Assembly: GCA_964537685.1 (NCBI GenBank)
Contig: CAZICM010000001.1
Span: 1 to 64,000, forward strand
Direction of reading: 5' to 3'
DNA length: 64,000 bases
DNA from: CAZICM01 sp964537685
GTDB taxonomy: Bacteria > Myxococcota_A > Polyangia > Polyangiales > Polyangiaceae
Of this stretch, positions 17,643 through 25,270 are shown in pieces (the first letter of the stretch is position 1; each line of letters begins with the position of its first letter). A program made the position numbers and the translations under genes. Under the pieces are notes generated by a model. The model worked only from the letters and a program-made list of their open reading frames with translations, was not told where the DNA came from and made no database searches.

Positions 17643-18623
17643 CTACGCTTTCTCCTGCGCGAGCTCCTGCGCGAGAACGCGCTCCACAATCGGCTGTTTA
17701 GGCACAAAAACCGGGGCCAGCTCATTGGTGTCGTACCAATCGCCGAGCTCGAACAGGCCGCCGCAAATCTCATCGAGCGAACAATGCGTGCACGCTTCCG
17801 CTTTTGCGTGGCGGAAATCCGTTTGGCGCACTGTTCCCTTGTCGTCGAGGAAGTGCACGATGCGCTCTTCGCCCTTGATAATTTTTCGTGTTTCCGTCGA
17901 TGCGTGAGCGAACTCGGTCATAAAACACAGCGGCACGCGCTCGGCTCTAAAGGTGCGCCCGGCCCGCGTTAAAAAGCGCATCGCCCGCTGAAGCGACACT
18001 TCGAAATCGCGCAGCCTGTGCGCCGTGTCGCGGTTGGTTTCAGCGCGTCCCATCGAGGGATCGAGGTTGTTCCATACAAAGTGCTGGATGAAGGGAAATC
18101 GCCCGACGAAAAAGCGCACATTTTCATCGAGGTGATCGCAGTTTTTGGCATTGATCACGGTGTTGATATTCACCGTTACGCCGGGCAGCCCCGCCGCTTT
18201 CCGTTCCGCATCGAGAGCGTTCAAGTTGTCGAGTGCCTGCACCGCCAGCGCAAACGAGCCTTTAACACCCGTTAGAAAATCTTCGACCTCGGGCCGGCAG
18301 GAATGAATCGAGACGTGATAGTGCAAAAGCCCGGCATCCACAAAGCGCCGCGCCGTGCTGAAATCGGCTATTTTCGAGCCGTTGGTGATCATCCGCACAT
18401 GCAGGCCGCGCTCGATCGCATAGCGGGTGATCTCGGGAACAATCGGCGACAGCGAGGGCTCTCCGCCCGTTAAAATCACGCCGAAGTATTGCCGCGCGGC
18501 AAAGTCATCGATCTCTTTTTTGGCCGTATCGAGATCGAGCACATAGCCCGTTTCAGGATTGGAGCAGAACCTGCAGTATTGATTGCAGTACCGGACGACT
18601 TGCATGTAGCCGATATTGGCCAT
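17643..18623 (-). CDS. radical SAM enzyme, HxsC-like (first)
   Basis: 326 residues. The cluster motif sits at the very N-terminus, RYCNQYCRFC (Cys13, Cys17, Cys20), followed by VILTGGEPSL and MITNGSKI. A segment like that of HxsC follows: HSCRPEVEDFLTGVKGSFALAVQALDNL, then FPFIQHFVWNNLDPSMGR and VPLCFM. The C-terminus has Cys278, Cys281 and Cys287 in CTHCSLDEICGGLFELGDWY, an auxiliary-cluster-like ending. The start codon overlaps the stop of the next radical SAM gene by 1 bp (TAATG). HxsC pairs with HxsB in known systems; whether this one or its neighbour plays that part is open. Confidence 0.75.
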   Translation of the reverse strand: MANIGYMQVVRYCNQYCRFCSNPETGYVLDLDTAKKEIDDFAARQYFGVILTGGEPSLSPIVPEITRYAIERGLHVRMITNGSKIADFSTARRFVDAGLLHYHVSIHSCRPEVEDFLTGVKGSFALAVQALDNLNALDAERKAAGLPGVTVNINTVINAKNCDHLDENVRFFVGRFPFIQHFVWNNLDPSMGRAETNRDTAHRLRDFEVSLQRAMRFLTRAGRTFRAERVPLCFMTEFAHASTETRKIIKGEERIVHFLDDKGTVRQTDFRHAKAEACTHCSLDEICGGLFELGDWYDTNELAPVFVPKQPIVERVLAQELAQEKA

Positions 18624-19516
18624 TAGCCCGTCCTTTCTTCGCCCGGCGTGAGCGCTTCTTTGAAGTCTTTGGCTTCGAAAAAGGCGGGCAAAATATCTCT
18701 GAGCTCTTCGCCCGATTTGCGCTGTGCGCTTCGCACTTCTTGTTTGCCCGGCGCGGCTTTGTTGAGCATGGGAAGCGCGATGCGCGGGGCTTTGGCGGGT
18801 TCGTCCGAATGCAGCGGTGGCTGTTCAACTTCACCCAGCCCCGCGAATCGTTGCTGGGGATCTTCTTGTTCGGACAAAAGCAAAATGCCCAGCCGCTTGG
18901 CCTCCGCGATCGCCTGCATCAGGTAGGGCTGAACCAGCTCGGGCGAAGGGATAACGCGGTCTTTGTGAGATGCCTTGGCTGCCGTGCCCAAGGGCAAAGC
19001 CTTCGCGAAACGAAGCGCAGAAACGCCCAGCGATCGGCATAGAGCGGTGATCTCATGCAAATGCCTGAAATTGGAACGGGTGATCACGCAACTCACCACG
19101 CAATCGATACCCGCCCGCCGTGCATTGCGAAGGCCGAGCACGGTCTGCTGAAAGCTGCCCGGCACATTCGTGTGGTAGTCATGCATCGGCCCTGTCGAGC
19201 CATGGAGAGAAATATCGAGCGAAAGCTTTGAAGAGGCTGCTTTGAGTGCGCCGGCATAACTCGAATAGGCCAATCTGCGGCCATTGGTCTGCACGACGAT
19301 ACGCGATACTCCCCGCTGCTCGAGCGCGGCAATCCAAGCGGGAAGCTCTTCGAACAAAGTGGGCTCGCCGCCCATGAGCGCCACGGTCTCGCCCGGCTCC
19401 GCGCATGCGATGGCCTGCTCAGGCGAAACGTGAACCGAAAGGCCGCGCAGCTCTCCCTGCGCGCAAAACACGCACGCATTGTTGCATTGGGCGCCCAGGA
19501 AAATGCGGCGCATCAC
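18623..19516 (-). CDS. radical SAM enzyme (second HxsC-like)
   Basis: 297 residues. The SAM-cluster motif is CNNACVFC at residues 11-18, followed by VALMGGEPTLFEELPAW, VVQTNGRRLAY and SLDISLHGSTGPMHDYHTNVPGSFQQTVLGLRNARRAGIDCVVSCVITRSNFRHL. The C-terminal 80 residues are polar and lack the extra cysteines of the neighbouring enzyme, so this is a compact radical SAM protein. GTG 19516 and ATG 19513 are adjacent start choices. It begins 3 bp after the Tat-type protein gene. The HD-x-GSF-x-x-T-x-GL-x-NA stretch resembles HxsC, so it may be a duplicated and specialised HxsC. Confidence 0.72.
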   Translation of the reverse strand: MMRRIFLGAQCNNACVFCAQGELRGLSVHVSPEQAIACAEPGETVALMGGEPTLFEELPAWIAALEQRGVSRIVVQTNGRRLAYSSYAGALKAASSKLSLDISLHGSTGPMHDYHTNVPGSFQQTVLGLRNARRAGIDCVVSCVITRSNFRHLHEITALCRSLGVSALRFAKALPLGTAAKASHKDRVIPSPELVQPYLMQAIAEAKRLGILLLSEQEDPQQRFAGLGEVEQPPLHSDEPAKAPRIALPMLNKAAPGKQEVRSAQRKSGEELRDILPAFFEAKDFKEALTPGEERTG

Positions 19517-19519
19517 CGC

Positions 19520-20038
19520 TTACAGCGCGGACGTAATGTGGGAAAACAGCTCGGCGCGGTGCCGTTCCAGCCGTTCGGTATGCGTCAAAAAGCCTTTCAG
19601 CAGCGGCTCGCGCTCGTTTTTCGCGATGAGCTCCGACAAGGCCATGGCGCACAAGCCCTGCGCTTCCGCGGTGGGCAGCCAGCCATCGCCTCCGTTTTTC
19701 ACGAACACCGCAAAGAACTTCGTTTCACCGGGAGGCTTAGGCGCAAGGATGTTTTGGGTATCGCGCGCCAAGACTTCCAGCTCAAAGCGATGTCCATCTT
19801 CGCTTTTCAAACGAAGACCGGCGGCTCCATTGCGCGGAGGAACAAAGCTTTCAATTTCAAAACCGCAGAACGATTGGCCGGTTTTTAAAGGCCGGAACAG
19901 CTCTTCGGCATTCGCTGGAGCATTCGCCGCTGCATCCTGTGCACCGTGCAAACCGCCCTTCACGATCAGCGGACAGAGCGCAAGGCCGGAACTAAGAACA
20001 CCCATGGCCTTCCGGCGCGACACACGATTGCGCGACAT
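19520..20038 (-). CDS. exported protein with Tat-like signal
   Basis: 172 residues. ATG 20038 is fixed by a perfect AGGAGG 6 nt upstream; a longer frame starting with TTG would include that ribosome binding site. The N-terminus MSRNRVSRRKAMGVLSSGLALCPL is a twin-arginine-type signal, suggesting export of a folded or cofactor-bearing protein. The mature part (GQSFCGFEIESFVPPRNGAAGLRLKSEDG, later DTQNILAPKPPGETKFFAVFVKNGGDGW) is beta-rich with a charged helical end. I do not recognise the family. It is the second gene of the operon, 30 bp after the Clp gene, so it probably works with the Hxs enzymes outside the cytoplasm. Confidence 0.65.
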   Translation of the reverse strand: MSRNRVSRRKAMGVLSSGLALCPLIVKGGLHGAQDAAANAPANAEELFRPLKTGQSFCGFEIESFVPPRNGAAGLRLKSEDGHRFELEVLARDTQNILAPKPPGETKFFAVFVKNGGDGWLPTAEAQGLCAMALSELIAKNEREPLLKGFLTHTERLERHRAELFSHITSAL

Positions 20039-20044
20039 CCGAAA

Positions 20045-20050
20045 CCTCCT
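20045..20050 (-). promoter_or_regulatory. ribosome binding site of Tat-type gene
   Basis: AGGAGG on the minus strand, 6 nt before ATG 20038. It decides the start and excludes the TTG at 20053. Confidence 0.8.
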
Positions 20051-20068
20051 CAAAGGTTGAATGCTATT

Positions 20069-22720
20069 TCAGGGCTTGGCGAAAGTGAACTTGTCCCCTT
20101 CGACATTCACCAACACCGTCTGTCCCGTTGGATAGCTGCCGCCCAGGATGGATTCGGCCAGCGGATTCTGGAGCTCCCGCAAAATCGCCCTCTTCAGGGG
20201 CCGCGCGCCCAGGCTGGGTTCATAGCCCAAGTCGACCAGCCGGTCTTTTGCCGCATCGCTCAGCGAAAGCTTGAGTTCGCGATCGGAAAGCAGCCGTTCC
20301 AGGCGCTTGAGCTGAATATCGACGATACCCCGCAGATCGCCTTTGGAAAGGGCCTTAAAGACGACGATATCGTCGATGCGATTTAGAAATTCTGGCCTGA
20401 AGAAAGCCTTTAGCTCTTCCATCAGCACATCGCGGATCGCCTCGCGCCCATCCTCGCTTTCAAACAGTTTTGAATCGGTATCGAGCACCCGTTTCGAGCC
20501 GATATTCGAGGTCATGATCACGACGGTATTTGAAAAATCCGCGGTCCTTCCGCGCCCATCGGTGAGGCGGCCATCATCCAAGACCTGAAGCAGCAGGTTA
20601 AACACATCGGCATGGGCTTTTTCGACCTCATCGAACAAAAGCACGCTGTAGGGGCGCCTTCGCGCGGCCTCCGTTAGAAAGCCGCCCTGTTCGCTGTCGG
20701 CATATCCAGGCGGCGCGCCGATTAAACGCTGTGCCATATGCCGCTCCATAAATTCGCTCATATCGAGCCGGGTCAGCGCTTGTTCATCATCGAACAAAAA
20801 CTCGGCGAGCGCCTTGCCCAGCTCGGTTTTTCCTACGCCGCTCGGCCCCAAAAATAAAAACGATCCAATGGGTTTACCCGGATCGCGAAGCCCCACGCGC
20901 CCTCTGCGCACCGCCTTGCTAATGGCCCGGACGGCTTCATCCTGGCCCACGACCCGCTGCGATAGGCGCGTCTCCATCTTCAACAGTTTATCGGCCTCGC
21001 CCTCGAGCATTTTCGCGACCGGAATGCCTGTCCAATCGTTAAGCGTCTTGGCCACATCCTCTTCGATCACGACATTGCTCGCGCCTTTTGCCCCTTCCCG
21101 ATCGGCCACTTGCTCGGCCGCCTCGAGGCGCCGTTTCAAATCGGGCAAGGTCACATGTTCAAGCTCGCCGACCCGGGCATAGTTCTTTTCGCGCTTGGCC
21201 GTCTCGAGCGCCTGCTGGGTGGCGGCGACTTCTTTATGAAGCGCGTTTACGGCGGCGATCAGCCCTTTTTTGGAGTCGATCTTGGCCTTCATCGCATCCA
21301 CGGTGGGGCGGATTTCGGCGAGTTCTTTTTCGAGCTTTTGCCTGGTCGTTACGCTCAGCTTGTCGTCGTCGTCGGCCAGGGCCGCGATCTGAGCCTTTAG
21401 CGATTCGGCCCTGCGGTTCATCATATCGAGCTCGGCTGGCACGCCCTCGACTTCCACGCGCTTGCGGGCCGAAGTTTCGTCGAGCAAATCGACAGCCGTA
21501 TCGGGCAGCGCGCGGTCGGAAATATAGCGTTTGGCCAAGGTAACAGCGGCCAAAATGGCGCTTTCGCCGATGCGCACGCGGTGGTGGCCTTCGTATTTTG
21601 TCGCGATGCCCCGAAGAATTTCAACAGCTTGATCGCGGGATGGCGCGTCGAGATTGATGCTCGCAAAACGCCTTAAAATAGAGGGATCGCGTTCATTGAT
21701 CTTCCGCACGCCTTCGGGGGTTGTCGTTGCGACGATACGGATTTCACTGCGCGAAAGCAGAGGTTTTAAAAGCTCGCCCACGCCCGAACCCTGCACGCCC
21801 TGGCCAAAGAGCGCATCGAAATCTTCCACCACCAAAACGCTTTCCGCGTTGGAATCGGCCCGGAGTTTGTCGATAAGCGCCTTCAGTCTTTGTTCGACTT
21901 CGCCCCGCAGCTTCGCTCCGGCGACGAGCGCGCCTGTATCCAGCTCTAATAGGCGTGCATCCATCAGATTGGTCGGCACCTCGCCTCTCGCGATCCGATC
22001 GGAAAGGCCGCGGATCAAAGCCGATTTGCCAACTCCCGGTTCGCCGACGATCAAAGGATGGTTCTTGGTGCGGCGCTCCAAAATTTGAAGCAAGCGGCGG
22101 GCTTCGACATCCCGGCCGATCACCGGATCGCTTCGGCCTGCCTTGGCATCGCCCACCAAGTCCCGCGTATACGCAAACGCATCGCCCGCGGAAGGCTGCG
22201 CCGAAGTCTGTGCGGAAGAAGCCTGCTGAGCCTGGGTCATACTCTGCGAACCCCCTTCTTTTGAAGCCGTTTCCAATGCGCTGATATGAGGGCGGAAGGC
22301 CCCCGGCCCGATACCAAAAGACGACAGAATTTCTCCGGCCGGCCCGCGGATTTCCTGAGCCAGCGCATGGAGCAAATGTTCAATGCCCACATTGGCGGCC
22401 TTATCGCGCGAGGCTTCCCGTTCTGCCCGCGACAGAAGATCCAGAAGGCGAGGGCTCAGATAAGCCAGCCCGCTCTGCGCCTTTGGCAGCCTAGAAAGCG
22501 CCGTATCCGAAAGCCTAAGCAATTCATTGGGATCGGCGCCTGCCTTCCGGAATACCTCGCCCACGCCCCGCTCGCGTTCCAAAAGCCGGTAGAGCAGGTG
22601 CAGCGGCGACACCTCGGCGTGCTTTTGCTCATCGGCGAGCTGCTGCGCCGCGCCGACGATTTGCTTGGCATCCGCGGTGTACTTGTCGAGTTGCTGGATA
22701 TTGTCTGCCTTTTCGCTCAT
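20069..22720 (-). CDS. ClpB-type AAA+ unfoldase with altered pore loops
   Basis: 883 residues with the ClpB order: N-domain repeats (1-150), a Ser/Gln linker (155-182), NBD1, a long coiled coil (about 425-545) and NBD2. NBD1 has Walker A GEPGVGKSA (226-234), but the pore loop that reads AGAKYRGEFEER in ordinary ClpB is AGAKLRGEVEQR (Tyr to Leu at 271), and the Walker B DE is ED (299-300). NBD2 has intact Walker A GPSGVGKTE and FDEVEKAH, yet the GYVG pore motif is GYAD (672-675). So this is a divergent paralogue, not necessarily the housekeeping disaggregase. It is first in the run and reads straight into the Hxs-like genes. Confidence 0.85.
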   Translation of the reverse strand: MSEKADNIQQLDKYTADAKQIVGAAQQLADEQKHAEVSPLHLLYRLLERERGVGEVFRKAGADPNELLRLSDTALSRLPKAQSGLAYLSPRLLDLLSRAEREASRDKAANVGIEHLLHALAQEIRGPAGEILSSFGIGPGAFRPHISALETASKEGGSQSMTQAQQASSAQTSAQPSAGDAFAYTRDLVGDAKAGRSDPVIGRDVEARRLLQILERRTKNHPLIVGEPGVGKSALIRGLSDRIARGEVPTNLMDARLLELDTGALVAGAKLRGEVEQRLKALIDKLRADSNAESVLVVEDFDALFGQGVQGSGVGELLKPLLSRSEIRIVATTTPEGVRKINERDPSILRRFASINLDAPSRDQAVEILRGIATKYEGHHRVRIGESAILAAVTLAKRYISDRALPDTAVDLLDETSARKRVEVEGVPAELDMMNRRAESLKAQIAALADDDDKLSVTTRQKLEKELAEIRPTVDAMKAKIDSKKGLIAAVNALHKEVAATQQALETAKREKNYARVGELEHVTLPDLKRRLEAAEQVADREGAKGASNVVIEEDVAKTLNDWTGIPVAKMLEGEADKLLKMETRLSQRVVGQDEAVRAISKAVRRGRVGLRDPGKPIGSFLFLGPSGVGKTELGKALAEFLFDDEQALTRLDMSEFMERHMAQRLIGAPPGYADSEQGGFLTEAARRRPYSVLLFDEVEKAHADVFNLLLQVLDDGRLTDGRGRTADFSNTVVIMTSNIGSKRVLDTDSKLFESEDGREAIRDVLMEELKAFFRPEFLNRIDDIVVFKALSKGDLRGIVDIQLKRLERLLSDRELKLSLSDAAKDRLVDLGYEPSLGARPLKRAILRELQNPLAESILGGSYPTGQTVLVNVEGDKFTFAKP

Positions 22721-22861
22721 AGGGGCGCGCCTACGCTATCAGCACCTCTTGGGATTTCGCACGCCTGGTCGATGGCGGGCTTTGGATGGGGCCCTGGAAT
22801 TTTTTGGATTTGTACCCCACTGTGCCTGCATGGAAGGCGCATTGGGAGGAGGCGAAAGCGT

Positions 22862-23158
22862 ATGACGGTGCAGGCCAGCATCACCATCTACACGACGGGT
22901 TATTGTTCGTTTTGTCATCGGGCGAAGGTGCTCTTGGGCAAGAAGCGGGCGCACTACACGGAGATCGATGTTGAGGGGAGGCCGGAGCTTCGTTCATGGC
23001 TGGTCAGCGCGACGGGCCAGCGCACGGTGCCTCAGATTTTCGTGAATGGTCAGGCGATAGGCGGCTATTCCGATATGGCCGCGTTGGATGCCCAAGGGCG
23101 GCTGGATGCCTTGCTTTTAGCGGCTCCGCCTGCGGATTTGGCGGAACTGCCGCGTTAA
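22862..23158 (+). CDS. grxC: glutaredoxin
   Basis: 98 residues of the dithiol class: ASITIYTTGYCSFCHRAKVLL with active site CSFC (usually CPYC), the TVPQIFVNGQAIGGYSDM glutathione-binding part with cis-Pro. It reduces disulfides using glutathione. GGAGG is 12 nt upstream of ATG 22862; the frame is open far upstream, but that part is antisense to the Clp gene. Divergent from the Clp/Hxs operon across about 140 bp, which must hold both promoters. Confidence 0.9.
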   Translation: MTVQASITIYTTGYCSFCHRAKVLLGKKRAHYTEIDVEGRPELRSWLVSATGQRTVPQIFVNGQAIGGYSDMAALDAQGRLDALLLAAPPADLAELPR

Positions 23159-23419
23159 AAGCGATAAACGCTCCACACACTTAGCGTGCGGGTATCTAGA
23201 TCCGCGGACATCACAACGAACTTCACCTATTTCAGCGAAGCGCAAGATGCCTTTATCAATATCTCCGCTGCGAAACTCCATCAGCCGCATGCCTTCTTCG
23301 ATGTCTGCGCGCACATGTTCGGGCAGCGTTCCGATATCCATGACTGGAGCGCGCATAATCGCTTCCCACACTGGATCTTCGAGAACTGCGGCGGCATTGG
23401 TGCTGAGCTCGGGCGCCAT
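23117..23419 (-). CDS. small hypothetical protein, antitoxin-like N-terminus
   Basis: A 100-residue frame whose stop lies inside the end of the glutaredoxin gene, antisense. The first 45 residues (LEDPVWEAIMRAPVMDIGTLPEHVRADIEEGMR) resemble short acidic antitoxin-type proteins common in this phylum. The rest loses that character, which suggests a decayed or frameshifted gene. There is no clear ribosome binding site and no toxin gene next to it. The alternative is chance. Confidence 0.35.
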   Translation of the reverse strand: MAPELSTNAAAVLEDPVWEAIMRAPVMDIGTLPEHVRADIEEGMRLMEFRSGDIDKGILRFAEIGEVRCDVRGSRYPHAKCVERLSLLTRQFRQIRRRSR

Positions 23420-23520
23420 GAAGAGTGATCGTCGTTCCTTTTATGGGAATGGTCAAATGTGCTTTTGAGTTTCCTACTGTTTCGCGCGCGTGAGCGCGGT
23501 ATGGTTTAACCACTTTACTT

Positions 23521-25209
23521 ATGACCAGTCCGCCGCCGACCCAAGAGCCGCCGCCCACCGAGCCGGGCTCCTCGTCCGATGACGCGGACAATGCCGTGTG
23601 GGTCGGCAAGACCGTCGGTAAATATGAAATCGTCCGGCTCCTCGGGCGCGGCGGAATGGGCTCTGTTTACGAGGCTCTGAATACGGGCATCGGCAAGCGT
23701 GTCGCGATGAAATTCGTCGATGCGGACACGGCCAAAAATAAAGATGCCGTGGCCCGTTTTCAGCGCGAGGCTCAAGCCGCAAGCGCCGTCGAAAGCGCGC
23801 ATATCGTCGAGATTTTTGATTCAGGAACCACCGATTCCGGCGAGCCCTTTATTGTGATGGAGCTCCTGCGCGGCGAGGATTTAGGCCATCGCATCAAGCG
23901 TTTGGGCCGCTTGGAGGTGCCCGAAGCGCTGCATATCACCGCGCAGATTCTACGGGGCCTGCACCGCGCTCATGCTGCAGGCATCGTTCACCGCGATCTC
24001 AAGCCCGACAATATTTTCTTGGTCGATCGGGATGACGATCCGACCTTCGCCAAGATCCTGGATTTTGGAATCTCAAAAGTGCAGCGCACAAGCGAGCTGT
24101 CTCCGCGCACCATCACGCGCGAAGGCACGGTACTGGGAACGCCTTTTTATATGGCGCCCGAGCAAGCCCAGGCCGCGCCCGATATCGATGGACGGGCCGA
24201 TTTATGGGCGGCCGGCGCGATTTTATATGAATGCCTGACAGGAAGGCCGCCTCATGTGGGCACGACCTATGAGCAGGTCATTATCGCCATCTGCACGAAA
24301 GAAGCCGAAGATATCCGGCTTCATAATCCCATCATTTCCGAGGGCCTCTCGCAGGTCGTTCAAAAGGCGCTCCATCGCGACCGAAAAGAACGATTTGCAA
24401 CAGCGCGCGAGTTTTTAGAGACGCTGATCGAACACTCCGGCGGAGCGCTTTCTGTGCGTCATTCACGCGGGGTCAGCGATGATGCTCATGGCGGCTCGAG
24501 GCGTGATTCTTCGCTGACGCCGAGCTCTCCAGGAAAAACGCCCGCGCCCAAGGTCTCTTCGGGTGCGGCTTTCGATCCAACGGTGGAAGTCGCCGGCGGA
24601 GGTCCAAGCAAAGTCGGCTGGTCCACGCAGCGGCGCCTCGAGCAGGAAGACGCCAGAAGAAGTTCGCGCAATCGTTTGGTTGTTGTCGCGGTTGCGCTTC
24701 TGCTGGGCATTGTGGGAGGCGCTTTTTGGCTGCGGCCATCCGCGGAGAATCCTTCCCCCGCAGCCGTTTCAGCCACGGTCTCGGCGGATACCGAACAAGT
24801 TCACCTCAAACTCAGCTCAAACGTTCCAGGCGCCCGCTTTTTGGTGGACGGCGTGCAGGCCGGAGATGCCACGGTCCATGGCGTGCGCGGACAAAAACGG
24901 GCCGTGCGGGTAGAAGCGGATGGATTTGCTCCCGCTTCCGTGGACGTTGTGCTCGATCCAAGCGTCTCGTCGATGCTGATTCCGCTGAGCGCGGCTTTGG
25001 GAACAGCAGAAAACTCGGCCCGGGTGACACCCGAGGCGCCTGCTGAAAGTGCCGCGCCTAAATCAAAACATGCGGGCACGCCTGCATCTTCATCAAAAAA
25101 ACCCGCGGCTTCGGCCACGCCTGAAACAACGGCGGCACCCACGGCAAGCTCCCCGCCCAAGCCTTCGTCGGGCGGGGTCGCGAATGGGCTGTCCTTGCAG
25201 CCTCATTAA
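23521..25209 (+). CDS. Ser/Thr protein kinase with PEGA domain
   Basis: 562 residues. Kinase domain about 34-300: glycine loop GRGGMGSVY, Lys64, HRDLKPDN (157-164), DFG (181-183), GTPFYMAPEQ. A linker of about 80 residues, a membrane helix (NRLVVVAVALLLGIVGGAFWL, about 380-400), and outside it a PEGA-like beta domain (SNVPGARFLVDGVQAGDATVHGV...VRVEADGF). The tail is Ala/Pro/Ser-rich. PEGA domains bind surface layers or carry short repeats, so the kinase may sense the envelope. The next gene also has PEGA-like units and starts 61 bp later. Confidence 0.88.
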   Translation: MTSPPPTQEPPPTEPGSSSDDADNAVWVGKTVGKYEIVRLLGRGGMGSVYEALNTGIGKRVAMKFVDADTAKNKDAVARFQREAQAASAVESAHIVEIFDSGTTDSGEPFIVMELLRGEDLGHRIKRLGRLEVPEALHITAQILRGLHRAHAAGIVHRDLKPDNIFLVDRDDDPTFAKILDFGISKVQRTSELSPRTITREGTVLGTPFYMAPEQAQAAPDIDGRADLWAAGAILYECLTGRPPHVGTTYEQVIIAICTKEAEDIRLHNPIISEGLSQVVQKALHRDRKERFATAREFLETLIEHSGGALSVRHSRGVSDDAHGGSRRDSSLTPSSPGKTPAPKVSSGAAFDPTVEVAGGGPSKVGWSTQRRLEQEDARRSSRNRLVVVAVALLLGIVGGAFWLRPSAENPSPAAVSATVSADTEQVHLKLSSNVPGARFLVDGVQAGDATVHGVRGQKRAVRVEADGFAPASVDVVLDPSVSSMLIPLSAALGTAENSARVTPEAPAESAAPKSKHAGTPASSSKKPAASATPETTAAPTASSPPKPSSGGVANGLSLQPH

Positions 25210-25258
25210 CTGCTCGGCCGATCTCAATACGCCCCGCACATGCGCTACCCTGTCGGCC

Positions 25259-25265
25259 AGGAGAG
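25259..25265 (+). promoter_or_regulatory. ribosome binding site for a TTG start
   Basis: AGGAGAG 5 nt before TTG 25271. It decides the start of the next gene, which would otherwise be read from an overlapping upstream frame. Confidence 0.6.
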
Positions 25266-25270
25266 CTGCC

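Noticed and set aside
22286..22861. Long N-terminal extension of glutaredoxin
   Set aside because: It is antisense to the Clp gene, and a normal 98-residue glutaredoxin starts at 22862.
22721..22861. Heat-shock promoter upstream of the Clp gene
   Set aside because: A CCCCAT is present on the minus strand, but no acceptable -35 partner lies at the right distance.
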